A stretch of DNA of 56,622 nucleotides from Phytomonas francai. Lineage: Eukaryota; Euglenozoa; Kinetoplastea; Trypanosomatida; Trypanosomatidae. Each line of letters opens with the position of its first letter. Position 1 is the first letter of the stretch. A program made the translations under genes and the position numbers. Location: the NCBI GenBank assembly GCA_001766655.1, contig MJCC01000006.1, forward strand, positions 353,734-410,355, in the 5' to 3' direction. Under the pieces are notes generated by a model. It had not been told where the DNA came from and ran no database searches. It saw only the letters and a list, made by a program, of their open reading frames with translations. Shown here piece after piece: positions 30,814 to 40,776 of the stretch.

Positions 30814-31643
30814 TCCGTGAAGTACAACACCCTACCGTATTCAGAACCTGCAGTAGAAAACAATAGGAAGTGACGATGTAAAGCGCTGAAGTAGGTATGC
30901 CACAAATATACATCCACGTAAAAAAAAAGCTTGATTCAGACAAGGGCAAAAAAGTGGGAAAGCATTCGTAATTTTCCCGCATGGAATGCACCCATGTTTT
31001 CATTGCTTTGATGATAAAGAAGCATTGGTTTGATCTTGTAACAAAGTCCTTTATAAATAAGCTTGGGATAATAATATCATCCATTGCACAATTACATGCT
31101 TACACTTTGGCAGTATTAAGACTTATATCAAATAAATTTTCCTTCTTTGAAAATCAATGTCTCAGCATTACACAGACTCTATTTCAAGATAAACATTCAA
31201 TTTTACGTAGAAGCTCATGCGTAAAGGAAAATTTGCCATGTTGAATCAATACGCATCTAGAGTTATACATAGAGAGAAAAATAGGCTCACTATATATAAG
31301 TACGCACCCGTCTTTCATTGCATATTCCCTTTTCTAGCTGTTACGTGTGAAAGAGACGAACAAGTTGAAACAAGCAAATCCATCATGTTCTAGTTTGCTT
31401 TGCAACAAAGTACTTACTCGAGGGAACAAAATCAACATTGAACGCCTCCCACAAAAAAAAAATTCCCTCAGCAATTATTATTTATAGGAAAAACTGCACC
31501 GCTTGTTTTTATAAACATGTATAGGTATGTATGGGCTATTAAAGACACAACCTGCCCCTTCCTAATAAAGAACAGTGATGAAAAGAAAAACATCCGGTCC
31601 CTTTGCAGGCCCTACTACATATCCCCCTGCGTTGCCTTCTCAC
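30296..31643. other. gene-poor spacer with possible relic
   Basis: AT-rich. On the coding strand a pyrimidine tract with AG (31258-31257) precedes an ATG at 31239, after which open segments follow in changing frames (MANFPLRMSFYVKLNVYLEI; then from 31084 MDDIIIPSLFIKDFVTR). It might be a decayed gene, but length and composition make chance likely too. A TA repeat lies at 30780-30812. Confidence 0.25.
30780..30812. repeat. (TA)n microsatellite
   Basis: About 33 bases of alternating TA in the spacer between the epsilon-COP and WW-CCCH genes. Confidence 0.9.
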
Positions 31644-32024
31644 CTATTTGCTACCCGGGGCGGCGGAGTGGTTATTGTAGTGCGGGTGCACCGAGAGCTC
31701 CTCCGAGCTGTGCGCGAAGGCGCAGTTCTCTCCCCAGGAGCAGTTCCCGCCGCTCTCTATATTCATGCACATCTTCGTCTTGAGTTTGGAGCGGTCAATG
31801 CCATAGCGGGGGCGGGCGCCGCGGAAGCCGTTCGCGCGGTCGTTACGCTGCAAAACTTCCGGCGGAATCTGCCAGTGCGTCGTCCGCGTGTTGTGGTCGA
31901 TGTAGTAGACGTCGCCATTCCCCGTATAGGCGGCCTGCCAGCCCTGCGGAAGCGTCATCGGCATCGCGGGAGCAGGGGCTTGATACCCCCCACGGCCACC
32001 ACGGTACGGATTATATTGGAGCAT
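31644..32024 (-). CDS. small WW + CCCH zinc-finger protein (ZFP2/ZFP3 type)
   Basis: 126 residues. An N-terminal Arg/Gly patch is followed by a WW domain with W29, Y40-Y41, W51 and P54 (LPQGWQAAYTGNGDVYYID). A single CCCH finger follows: C86-x8-C95-x5-C101-x3-H105, preceded by SKLKTKMC. This tiny WW+CCCH layout is that of trypanosome ZFP2 and ZFP3, RNA-binding regulators of mRNA stability and translation during life-cycle differentiation, which contact each other through WW-proline contacts. I cannot decide between the two. ATG at 32024. Confidence 0.85.
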   Translation of the reverse strand: MLQYNPYRGGRGGYQAPAPAMPMTLPQGWQAAYTGNGDVYYIDHNTRTTHWQIPPEVLQRNDRANGFRGARPRYGIDRSKLKTKMCMNIESGGNCSWGENCAFAHSSEELSVHPHYNNHSAAPGSK

Positions 32025-32646
32025 CTTGTTAGTGTTGGTGATCTTCTTTTTCGACTCTTTCCTTAGTTATTTAGCTGATTAACTTCCTTTTTCTCACTTG
32101 TTATATTATTCTTCTTTTAGAAATAAGAATATGTTATTTTTATAGATATAACTCCTTTAGATTAATAACGTATTTAACAAGCTGGCAACGTAGAGGTTTA
32201 TCAAAAGTTAAATAAAAACGAGGGAAGAGGGGAGGAAAGAGAAAATAGAGATTTAAATGTATTTGAACCATTTTTTACAGTGGCTCTAGGCATTCTCTTT
32301 TCTTACTTGATAAGAAATAAACCTATACGAAGAATAGGAATTGAAACAGGTTACTCGGAGATATCTTTACCGGCTGAAATTCACAGAAATTATATAAATA
32401 TTCTTAGTGAATATTAGCTGAGTTATCACAACGTCAAAGGGATTTTATTCACGAAAGAACGTACGCTATGTGGCAACTTTGCTCTCGTATTTAAGAACGC
32501 AGGCAGATCCTCTGGTTGCCCCCTTCTCCCCCTCCCCCCTCCTTTTTTAGACCTAAGGGGCATGAAAATTGAGGAAACAAACCTCCAGCCACCGGCAGAT
32601 TTTCTTTTTTTTTACTATTAATTTTAATCTTTTCTACTATTAGTAT
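32025..32646. other. AT-rich intergenic spacer
   Basis: No gene supported. C/T-rich stretch at 32521-32548 on the plus strand. Confidence 0.5.
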
Positions 32647-34956
32647 TTATTTTTTAAGAGTTCGGTGGAATTGGCGAGACTTCTTTTTCGGTGCTGGCGG
32701 TTCATTCTTGGACTCAACAACAGCATCATCTCCCTCTCTTGTACGCTTTCGTTGCTCCTGCAAGATAGCACGAATTGTAGGGTCGACCCCGCTTCCTTGT
32801 TGCTTGCGTTCTTCGGAGACCTCGGAAAGCCACGCTTCAGCCTTCAAGAAGACGACATTTTTGATCGCCTTCGACAGCTGCTCGCTCCCAACTTCTATCA
32901 TCGCATCCAGAACGATGCGACCTGCCCATGGGGACACAGCTAAGTTGAAAACGTGCGGCTTCAACTCGTTCATAAGGAGTTTTCGCTCTTGATCAAGCTT
33001 CCTGCTGCGCGTCTCGTGCAAAAGAGACCGGATAACATAGCACGCGTGTTGGTGAAGCGCATAGGAAATAATCGCACCTGACTGAATATCGTAATGTCGG
33101 CTACGATTGAGCTCGCGCTGCGCTCTGGCAGAGAGCTTTTGCCGCTGAAGTTCTTCCTTTTTCTCGGATTCTTCGTCTGCACCCCCTGCGTCCTCACGGG
33201 CATGCGCTGCTGCCTCGGCATCGCTGATGATGTGGTTTACCACCTCAACAATCACGTCATCCGTCGCGTATGCGAGTAGTTTTTGCATAACACGAGATCC
33301 CTGCGCGTGAGATACGATCTCACGCATGTTTTTTAGAAACACGGGGAGCAAATCCTCCCGAGCCATCGTCTCCCGAAGATCCTGCGGGGCGAATTGCAGG
33401 AGCGATTGAAGAAGAAAAGATGCCGACGGGTGGTTAATAAGGCTTGCGATATCGCTCCGAATAGCCGCGTAAATCGCGCTGGAGGTTTCACCTTCGGCAC
33501 CATCTACCTCGATCAAGCGCTGAAGCACTGGTGAGCTCACGGGATTCTGAGAGAGCTCAAGGCTCTTATGGTAGAGCTGCAGTCGATCCCTCTTCGGAAG
33601 CCGTGCAGGCTCCACCTCGATGAAGGCTCGAAGGATTACACTACGTACGGGATCCTGTGCAACCTCCTCCACCGTCAAAGTTTCTTCTTTCCCTTTCTTC
33701 TTCCCTTCTTCCACCTTTCTGGCAGAAACAGAAGCGTCATCTGTAACCTTCGCTTGGCGATGGAAAAGCGCCCGCCAAACCGCCTGGCGGCTGCCCTCGT
33801 ATGATTTAACCGCCGCCACCACAACTGGTGCCGTCTCACGCTGCGCCACAATCCACTCCAAAAGTCCCCCCTCCTCTCGCTTCTTTCCCTCATTCTTCTC
33901 CTCCTTCTGATGATGTTTTGGTGGGCTGCAAATGGATGTCCAGAGCGCCTCCCGCTGGGCAGTGTCGCCGTGCTCAAAGACGGCGACAAAGGCGTGTGTA
34001 TGGCGAGCCGCCGGCGGGCGATCCCCTGTGCCGTCAGCCGCGGATGCCGCCCCCTTCCGACGCGGCGCCGGACTCGAGAACTCCGGCAACGCGAACTCCT
34101 CCCCCTCCTCCGCCTTGGAGTCCTTCGCAAGCTTCGCCTGGGCCTCGCAAGGGCGAATATAATCCTCGGCGAACTCGCACAGGTGCGCGCAGATCGCGTC
34201 CTTCACCCCAAGCGGAACGAGCATGTGGCGAAACAATGCGGAAACAACCATTGACTCCGCCGCTGCGTCGAACAACCGCCGCAGGCCACTGTCAATCGCC
34301 TCGTCGCTGCTGTCCTTCTTATCCTCGTTGTCGAAGACGTCCTCGTCGCTGGCGACCCGCTCCCACGCGACCTCTGGGATGAGCGCCCGGAGCACCTGAA
34401 CCCAGGCCCCCTCCACCCCCTCCACGTAGCGCGCGACGACCCGCATCCCGAACGGGTGCCGCGCGAGCTCGTCCAGATACGGCTCCAGAACCGGCCCCAA
34501 CACCTGCGCGCACTCTGCAAACCCCACCAGCCGCTGCGCGACGTGGTTCCCGAAAGGATGCGCGCAGACCTGGCGAAAGGCGTCGCCCTCGGCACTCACG
34601 GTAAACCCCTCCGCGACCTCCCGCCGCTGCCGCCTTGGCAAGCGGTCGAGCAGGGCCTGCACGACGACATTCCCCGCCGGCGACCCGCAGAGCTCCGGCA
34701 GCTTTCGCCGGAGGTGGTAGAGCAGCTCGACGCGGACGAGGTCCTCGCCGTGCTCGAGGAGGGCGAGGAGGAGGTGGTAGGTGGTCTTGTTGAGGGCGAG
34801 CCCGTAGGCCGCGGGCAAGATCCGCGGGACCACCCGCGCCCTCGCCGCGGGCCCGCCGTAGCGGAGGAGGGCCTCGACCTGGCGCAGCGGCAGCGACTTC
34901 CCCGTCGCGACCCGCTGCGAGGGATTTTTCAGAAAGTCCAGTCGCATCCCAGGCAT
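32647..34956 (-). CDS. PUM3/Puf6-like Pumilio-repeat protein
   Basis: 769 residues from the ATG at 34956. The frame runs 36 codons higher, but that part translates a TA/TG microsatellite and begins at TTG, so it is rejected. Puf-like helical repeats are seen along the chain: GNVVVQALLDRLPRRQRREV, HPFGNHVAQRLVGFAECAQV, HPFGMRVVARYVEGVEGAWV near the start, then SPVLQRLIEV, HPSASFLLQSLL, GSRVMQKLLAYATDDVIVEV, and a closing part with HACYVIRSLLHE and SPWAGRIVLDAMIEVG. Length and layout fit nucleolar PUM3/Puf6, needed for large-subunit rRNA processing, instead of the 8-repeat cytosolic Pumilios. The 5' third is very GC-rich. The C-terminus is basic (PKKKSRQFHRTLKK), fitting a nucleolar site. Confidence 0.75.
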   Translation of the reverse strand: MPGMRLDFLKNPSQRVATGKSLPLRQVEALLRYGGPAARARVVPRILPAAYGLALNKTTYHLLLALLEHGEDLVRVELLYHLRRKLPELCGSPAGNVVVQALLDRLPRRQRREVAEGFTVSAEGDAFRQVCAHPFGNHVAQRLVGFAECAQVLGPVLEPYLDELARHPFGMRVVARYVEGVEGAWVQVLRALIPEVAWERVASDEDVFDNEDKKDSSDEAIDSGLRRLFDAAAESMVVSALFRHMLVPLGVKDAICAHLCEFAEDYIRPCEAQAKLAKDSKAEEGEEFALPEFSSPAPRRKGAASAADGTGDRPPAARHTHAFVAVFEHGDTAQREALWTSICSPPKHHQKEEKNEGKKREEGGLLEWIVAQRETAPVVVAAVKSYEGSRQAVWRALFHRQAKVTDDASVSARKVEEGKKKGKEETLTVEEVAQDPVRSVILRAFIEVEPARLPKRDRLQLYHKSLELSQNPVSSPVLQRLIEVDGAEGETSSAIYAAIRSDIASLINHPSASFLLQSLLQFAPQDLRETMAREDLLPVFLKNMREIVSHAQGSRVMQKLLAYATDDVIVEVVNHIISDAEAAAHAREDAGGADEESEKKEELQRQKLSARAQRELNRSRHYDIQSGAIISYALHQHACYVIRSLLHETRSRKLDQERKLLMNELKPHVFNLAVSPWAGRIVLDAMIEVGSEQLSKAIKNVVFLKAEAWLSEVSEERKQQGSGVDPTIRAILQEQRKRTREGDDAVVESKNEPPAPKKKSRQFHRTLKK

Positions 34957-35911
34957 CGTCGTGCGTGTCTGTTTGTCTATATATATATATATATATATGT
35001 ATATGTATATGTATATATGTATATGTGTGTGTGTGTGTGTGTGTGGTTTGACCTTGTGTGACAACCTACCCCCTGGGCTTTGTTCGCTCGAATAGGCCCT
35101 TGACTTGTGGGTAGATAAGTGAGACCAATAAGATGCACAAACGCCGATGTGATCTCCCTCCTAACCGGTTAAACAAGGCAGCGTGGAAATGAGAAAATTG
35201 AAGAATTATTATCATGATTATCGAAGCACATTGGCGGAGGTGATTTCCTCCCTCCTCTCCCGCCCACATCTCATTTCTATCTTATCCGATCCTTAAAGAT
35301 AATAGAAACATTTTATACCAAAATATAAGTTTTGGGACATTCCTCGTGGATTACCTTTGCAAACCTTTCAAGTAAAAAAGTTGAGACTGTCAAAATAGGT
35401 AGAGGCAAAACGTAACCCAGCATTACAATGTGGAAGATGATGTCACTAATGCTCGTTATCGAATGCCTTGCATTCCAATTCTCCTCGACAGAAACATGCA
35501 GAGATTCAATGCTAGGCGGCTAGGTGTGTTTGAATGGTTTATCATTTAAGGGGAAAAGAAAGCATTTGAACACAGAAAAAGCGATGAACAAGCTCTTAAA
35601 AATGTATTTTGATGGAGAGTGCCAAGCCATCAGTATTAGCAAGTATAAAAATAACACCCGATAACAGAATATTACCCTGTTAAATAAATCACTGGCGGTA
35701 AGAACAAATCCTCAAAAGTACATCTATACATATTTGAATTGATATGCAGCTGATCATGATAGCTCGCTCTTTTAGATTTTCATCCTACGCATATAATGAC
35801 AAAAAAATATATATAAGTATCAAATAGTTTTTGGGTTTCCTTACTAATACGAAAAAATGCTTATTAGCTATGTAAATTTATACATATGTTGAATATTCTT
35901 CTTTTTTGTCT
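34957..35911. other. gene-poor spacer with microsatellite and a possible relic
   Basis: A TA/TG microsatellite lies at 34979-35045. On the coding strand 35519-35316 is open for 68 codons without an ATG at its start and reads like a membrane segment (DIIFHIVMLGYVLPLPILTV). A stop (35522-35520) interrupts the same frame upstream. It may be a relic, or a chance open run. Confidence 0.3.
34979..35045. repeat. compound (TA)n/(TG)n microsatellite
   Basis: TA repeat passing into TATG and then TG units, ending 23 bases above the PUM3-like start ATG (34956). It produces a spurious N-terminal extension of that ORF. Confidence 0.9.
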
Positions 35912-37807
35912 CTAATGCTTAGCCTTTTTCTCAAGTCTAGACTGGCAGTAGAGAAACCACATATCTTCAATTTGATCCTCAAGTATATTGATTCGCTGAC
36001 GCAGCATATTCCTTATAAGGTTTGTAGCATCTTCCTTATAGTGAGCCTCAAGCTGCGCAATGTGATCACTAAACTGGGAGATCAACGACATATACAAAAG
36101 ATCTTGCTTCCAATGAGCCTTCCTGAGGTACGAGATGCTGAAAGAGCCCATCTCAGGGGTAGTGCTGTGCCACTCGATAATAACCTCATCGTTTGTTCGC
36201 GTCGTGAATACTGGAAGAGATTTAGAAAGTTGAGAAATGGATAAAGAAATTTTTCGCATTAGCTCCTCCTCCTCAGGTCCTCCTTTTACCACAGAGAGCA
36301 CAGACGTCCTCGACCTTTCGGTGTTTCCCACACTCATAGGTTCACTCCCCTGCCGCTCTAAGATAAGACCCCCCCTCTTTTCATTGTCAGAGAAGTTCTG
36401 CCAGATCCGCTCAATCTCCGCCGTGGCGGCCTCGGATCGGACGGTTTCCTCGTTCTCCTCAACAAGCATCTTGTCACCATCGATGGTCTTGCCGCGAGTC
36501 TCGCCGAAGCTTCGCTGTCGTTGGGGTATTTCATCCGGCTGTGTGGTAGCCAAGCGCACCTTGACCCTGTCGTGCAGGGCGGCCTCCTCCGAGGCTTTGG
36601 CCTCTTCGGCTGCCTCTCGAGCTTTGCGCAGACGAGTTTGGTACTTGGCATCGTATGGGCCGTCCACACTCAGGCGTAGCAATGCAATCGACGCCTCGGA
36701 CTCCTGCACGTGAATAGCGCGCCGCGCTAGTTGCTCTTCCTCGTCGAGATCGATGAACGCCCTGGAACGCTTTATCGCGGCGTATTTGAGAAGCTTATCT
36801 TTTCGGTACATCTTGAGCCCCTCGATCTCAAACATCCTTTCTTCTTTCATTTCCTTCTTGTATTCTTTTCTCGACAAAAGGACGAATTCACCGGTATTAC
36901 TACTTGGGGCTGGTGAAACCACATTCTCAGAACACTGAGTGGATTCTTGACGAACGGTTAATTGTCCTCCCTTGATGATCGAGTGCCGCGAGCGGTGGCC
37001 CTTGCGGTGCAGCCGGACGCCGCGCAGCCGAGGGTCCTCCTTGGTGGTGTTTGGTAAAAAGCAGCCATGGCCAAACGGGCGGGACTCCTTCTCTAACACA
37101 AGTAGCTCTTGAAGCTTCTCCTCCTCCTCAGAGACGATCCTCTTCCAGCCCTGCAAATGGTCGGAAAGGAGGGCCGCAATTTTATGTCTTAGGGCCTTTC
37201 CGGCGCGCGCCCGCGCAAGGCGATGGGTGGTCTCGTTGCCGATCTTATCCAGCATCACCTTTCGATCCTGCTCCCGATATTTTCTCTCCCGCACAGCCGC
37301 CTGGCGGTCATCGGCGAGACCCATCAGCTCCGACACCCTCTGTAAGTGGGCCACAACGTACTTGGTAAAATAATGGCATTCTTCGAAGTTCAGCATCTCC
37401 CGCCGCGCCGTCTCCTGCGTCGTGAGCTCGTGCAGGACTCGGTCGGGATACGATACGTAGCCCTGGCCCCCGCCCTGCTCCGCTTTGAGGACAATGGGGG
37501 GTAAGCCCCCTCCTCCTGCGGGGGGGGCGAGCGGCAGGGAAGAATCAGCCCACTCGGGGCCCTCCTGCAGGGCGGATTTTACGAGCAGCAGCCCCCTGTC
37601 GTCCTCCTTGGAAGCAGTGGGCGAGAAGGAGCCTCTGTAGGGGCCTACCGCGTCAGACCACGCATTCTGGGCGAACCGGCGAGCCAGCTTATTCTTCAGG
37701 AAGGAGGAAAGCACAGGGTGCGAAGTGATGCAAGGGAGACAAGGTTTCGATTTGTCGCACGGTCTCATCCCATGTGAGAAGGTCGCATCGCAGTGTAATA
37801 TAGACAT
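35912..37807 (-). CDS. hypothetical coiled-coil protein, 631 aa
   Basis: Strongly charged helical protein with long Lys/Glu/Arg stretches (e.g. EYKKEMKEERMFEIEGLKMY, KAREAAEEAKASEEAALHDR). N-terminus has a Cys pair region (CDKSKPCLPC). No catalytic domain recognised. Conserved-looking C-terminus from VFTTRTNDEVIIEWHSTTPE onwards. Coiled-coil proteins of this kind in kinetoplastids are often cytoskeletal, but nothing here fixes a location. ATG at 37807 and the frame is uninterrupted. Confidence 0.65.
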   Translation of the reverse strand: MSILHCDATFSHGMRPCDKSKPCLPCITSHPVLSSFLKNKLARRFAQNAWSDAVGPYRGSFSPTASKEDDRGLLLVKSALQEGPEWADSSLPLAPPAGGGGLPPIVLKAEQGGGQGYVSYPDRVLHELTTQETARREMLNFEECHYFTKYVVAHLQRVSELMGLADDRQAAVRERKYREQDRKVMLDKIGNETTHRLARARAGKALRHKIAALLSDHLQGWKRIVSEEEEKLQELLVLEKESRPFGHGCFLPNTTKEDPRLRGVRLHRKGHRSRHSIIKGGQLTVRQESTQCSENVVSPAPSSNTGEFVLLSRKEYKKEMKEERMFEIEGLKMYRKDKLLKYAAIKRSRAFIDLDEEEQLARRAIHVQESEASIALLRLSVDGPYDAKYQTRLRKAREAAEEAKASEEAALHDRVKVRLATTQPDEIPQRQRSFGETRGKTIDGDKMLVEENEETVRSEAATAEIERIWQNFSDNEKRGGLILERQGSEPMSVGNTERSRTSVLSVVKGGPEEEELMRKISLSISQLSKSLPVFTTRTNDEVIIEWHSTTPEMGSFSISYLRKAHWKQDLLYMSLISQFSDHIAQLEAHYKEDATNLIRNMLRQRINILEDQIEDMWFLYCQSRLEKKAKH

Positions 37808-38155
37808 ATTTGGAAAGAAGATCCCCTTTTAGCTAAGCAAAAGCTTGATCGGTTAAATTCAAATACACAGGGTTTAAAAAAAAAAAAGGGGGATGGGGTC
37901 TAAGAAGAAAGAAATTCTTTTAAAAGATAAATATAGGTTGATGATGAAGCGTAGTTGAATAAAGCAATCGAAAGTAATTGCATTACAATTATCTTACCTT
38001 CCATGAGCGAGAAGAAGAGTAACATTTGAGGTTAACATGAGGTAGTCTAACCTAGAGGATTATTTTCCTTTGTTTACCCAAGCTTCCTGAGGCCCCCACG
38101 CTACCAAATTTGCGCATGACTTCGTCACTCCAGCTTCCACGAGATACAGACACAG

Positions 38156-38187
<32 letters not shown>

Positions 38188-38223
38188 ATTCCCCAGCTCT
38201 CTCTCTTTTTATTTGCTTCGTAT
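37808..38223. other. intergenic spacer
   Basis: No gene supported. A CA microsatellite lies at 38156-38182; A-run at 37876-37887. Confidence 0.5.
38156..38182. repeat. (CA)n microsatellite
   Basis: About 26 bases of CA repeat past the mL38 gene stop. Confidence 0.9.
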
Positions 38224-39672
38224 TCAGTGTGGGAAGATGATCGGGACGCCGTTTGCGCCCATCGCCGTACGCCGCGACCAGTGCTTTTGCATCGTCCCGT
38301 CCTTCACGCGGGTGGGGACGAGCTGCCCCCAGAAGCTCGGATGATTCCCGACGTTCGTCGACCCATCCGGGCGATGCCGGGCGCGCACGCGGAACTCCGC
38401 GGGCTCGCGCGCGTGGAACTCGAGCAAGGCCTCGACCTCCTCGTCGACAGGCAGCGCCGGCTCCGGGAGCCGGGCCCTTTCGTAGAACTCCTGGACTTGG
38501 ATATCCCAGGCGGTCTGGAAGAGGCTGACAGCCGCGGGCTCCGCCGGCAGCGCGCGCTCGACGGCGCGCAGGCGGGCCCGAGCGGCCGGGTCCCCCCCCC
38601 GCCCCTCGCCGTCGTCGTCGTGCAGGCGAAATCGGGCGCGGGCGGCGAAGGGGAGGGCCGCGGCCCCCCCCTCGCGGCCCGCCCCCACCGGCCCCGTCTG
38701 CCGGTACAAAAGGCAGATCTGCCGCGCCGCGCCCGCGTCCTCGGCGGGGAGGGGGGGGACGTAGGGCACGACGACGTCGCCGGCCTTCGGCCCGCCCGCG
38801 GCCCCGGCCCCGGCCCCGCCCGCCAAATTCGCGACGACGTAATTCAGAAAGAACCCGTCGGCGGGGCGGTGGCGGCTCGCGTACGCGGGCACGCGGTAGG
38901 GGTAGTCCGGGGAGAGAATCAGGAGCGTGTAGAGGTCCGCCCCGCCCGCGCCGTCGGCCCCATCGAGGAAAAAAATCGACGGCGGCTGCTGGAGCTCGCA
39001 CAAGGGGATGAAATTTCCGCAGTGCGCCGTGAACCAGAAATTCTGACGCGTCAGAGTCGACTCGGGCGGCGGCGGCGGCGGGAGCTCGCCGGTCTCCTCA
39101 TCCAACGCGGCGCGCACACGATACCGGCCCGCAAAGACAACGGACAGGTTCACGTCGGCGCGAACAAACGGTACGAAACCGGGGCTAATCTCATGCTTGC
39201 GAAGGTATTTCATAACCCGAACCCGGTGCTCAACCCACGCCGCGTTCGTCTCGGAGGGAACAAGAAGACGGTGATCCTGCTCCGGTACCGGCGGGTAGGC
39301 CGTCCGCTCAAAGTCTTTACAATTCCAGTACAGAAAGAAGTCCGGCGGTGGTGTCAGGTTGAAGAGCGATGGCGTGTCCAGCTCGTTCTCGTAAACTGGA
39401 TACTGGAACATGTAGTCGCTGAGGATCGTTTTCTCGTAAGGATATTGAAAATCATGAAGAGCCTCGGGACGCGGTAGTTTTTCTATTTGGCGGGCCTTGC
39501 GATCGGCTTCGCGCTGCTCGCGGGTGCGGCTATCTTTGGTGCTATTCATCGTCTTCCAGCCTGGCATGTGGTAAAGACGGAAGGCGTGTGTGAGAATGGC
39601 ATTGCCGACCCCAGCCGTTAGATTCCTTCGCGCTATCCGGGAAAAGGTACAATGGTGAAAGCAGTTTCTCAT
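38224..39672 (-). CDS. mitochondrial large-subunit ribosomal protein mL38 (PEBP fold)
   Basis: 482 residues. The N-terminus is basic, free of acidic residues for 40 positions (FSRIARRNLTAGVGNAILTH) and suits a mitochondrial presequence. The central part has a PEBP-like domain: LYTLLILSPDYPYRVPAY, FFLNYVVANL, VPYVPPLPAEDAG and RQICLLYRQTGPV. The later FQTAWDIQVQEFYERARLPE matches the mL38-specific C-terminal region, not soluble PEBPs. mL38 belongs to the central protuberance of mitoribosomes. The 3' two thirds are extremely GC-rich with Gly/Ala insertions inside the PEBP loops. A pyrimidine tract with AG lies just above the ATG, supporting this start. Confidence 0.75.
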   Translation of the reverse strand: MRNCFHHCTFSRIARRNLTAGVGNAILTHAFRLYHMPGWKTMNSTKDSRTREQREADRKARQIEKLPRPEALHDFQYPYEKTILSDYMFQYPVYENELDTPSLFNLTPPPDFFLYWNCKDFERTAYPPVPEQDHRLLVPSETNAAWVEHRVRVMKYLRKHEISPGFVPFVRADVNLSVVFAGRYRVRAALDEETGELPPPPPPESTLTRQNFWFTAHCGNFIPLCELQQPPSIFFLDGADGAGGADLYTLLILSPDYPYRVPAYASRHRPADGFFLNYVVANLAGGAGAGAAGGPKAGDVVVPYVPPLPAEDAGAARQICLLYRQTGPVGAGREGGAAALPFAARARFRLHDDDGEGRGGDPAARARLRAVERALPAEPAAVSLFQTAWDIQVQEFYERARLPEPALPVDEEVEALLEFHAREPAEFRVRARHRPDGSTNVGNHPSFWGQLVPTRVKDGTMQKHWSRRTAMGANGVPIIFPH

Positions 39673-39684
39673 CCTAAGCGCAAC

Positions 39685-39702
39685 CTAAGAAAGGAAAAAG
39701 TA
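39685..39702 (-). promoter_or_regulatory. probable spliced-leader acceptor for mL38
   Basis: Coding strand reads ACTTTTTCCTTTCTTAG; the AG is at 39686-39685, 13 bases before the ATG. Canonical form. Confidence 0.6.
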
Positions 39703-40093
39703 ACGAGAAACGCTAATAAATAAAAATGCCGTGTTAAAAAACGCCGGTGTATGCAATGAAGGGGAGGAGTAAAGAATAATGTACAGTTTCAAATCCTAAA
39801 AATAATAAACCATATAGAGAACAATAAAAGAGGATAAGAAGTGAAAATACCAACCATAATAGCTACTATTAATCATGTAAGCAACGTGCCGGTTCCTTTT
39901 CATGGAAAAAGAAACTATGAACAGACGAACGACCACTCTTTGGAACTGAACACCTTTTGCGACAAAACCATAGTCCAAGATAATAATAATAATAATAATA
40001 AAGTATTTTTTTTTAAAATCAGATGCCGATATACACATGTTGGTAAGGGGATCATGAAAATATTATAACGACATATAATGCTGATAATATACA
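39703..40093. other. AT-rich intergenic spacer with AAT repeat
   Basis: No gene supported. An (AAT)n repeat of seven units lies at 39981-40001. Confidence 0.5.
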
Positions 40094-40711
40094 CTATAAA
40101 TTAAATTTTTTGAGGGGCTTCGGCCCAGTAAGTAGGTTATTTTTCACCTCACGGTGATGTTTCAGAAAGTTTTGATGCGCTGTAGAGTAGTATAATTCCA
40201 AAAAATGTTGTGCATCGCCTGGTAAATTTGACACCTCTGCAGTTTCATTTAGAAACGTTCTGATCCTCTGGAGCTGTTCACATTGGTCAAACAGATCAGG
40301 CGTTAATATGGTGGTCTCCTTTAGAAAATCGATCCTGCCATAGTAAGACTTCATTTTCTGGCAAAAAATGCGATACGCGCGATCCTCACGGTCCCGATCG
40401 TAGGGGAGCCCTGCACTGCTAGTGTCCATAACACTGTTGCCAGCATCGGGGTCTCGAGCGTCTTCGACGGAAATATTCAGTTCCGCGAGAAACTGGCGCA
40501 TGGTCTTACCACGATCCATCCACTCACGCCGTTGTTCTTCGCCTTTCGTCATAGGAGCATAATCTGGTGTACATTCTTTAGAAGTGTCGAAATTTAAGTT
40601 TGCCCTTAGATGGTCCGCTGCGCAATGTCTCTGACAGTCGTGGGGCACCCTATCGGCCACCACAGTAAGTTGTTCGAACACTTCCTCAGCCCTCTGTAAA
40701 AGGTCACTCAT
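40094..40711 (-). CDS. hypothetical protein, 205 aa
   Basis: Soluble, helical, moderately acidic protein with several His/Cys near the N-terminus (HDCQRHCAADH). Dense conserved-looking C-terminal half (YRIFCQKMKSYYGRIDFLKE, FLELYYSTAHQNFLKHHREV). I do not recognise the family. The short spacer upstream holds a clear pyrimidine tract and AG, which supports the ATG at 40711. AT-richer than the flanking mL38 gene. Confidence 0.65.
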   Translation of the reverse strand: MSDLLQRAEEVFEQLTVVADRVPHDCQRHCAADHLRANLNFDTSKECTPDYAPMTKGEEQRREWMDRGKTMRQFLAELNISVEDARDPDAGNSVMDTSSAGLPYDRDREDRAYRIFCQKMKSYYGRIDFLKETTILTPDLFDQCEQLQRIRTFLNETAEVSNLPGDAQHFLELYYSTAHQNFLKHHREVKNNLLTGPKPLKKFNL

Positions 40712-40740
40712 GGTGTTACGATTTTACTTCAGAAACATGA

Positions 40741-40772
40741 CTTTTATAATAAAAAAAGAAAAGAGATCAACA
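40741..40772 (-). promoter_or_regulatory. probable spliced-leader acceptor for the 205-aa gene
   Basis: Coding strand has CTCTTTTCTTTTTTTATTAT followed by AAAAG with the AG at 40742-40741, 30 bases before the ATG. Confidence 0.5.
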
Positions 40773-40776
40773 CAAA

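Noticed and set aside
34979..35045. TA-rich repeats as replication origin or centromere element
   Set aside because: Simple microsatellites occur throughout the spacers; nothing beyond AT content supports such a role.
34957..35064. 36-codon N-terminal extension of the PUM3-like ORF
   Set aside because: It begins at TTG and translates a TA/TG microsatellite; the ATG at 34956 starts protein-like sequence.
38060..39477. Long ORFs on both strands overlapping mL38
   Set aside because: Extreme GC content opens all frames; only the mL38 frame shows family motifs.
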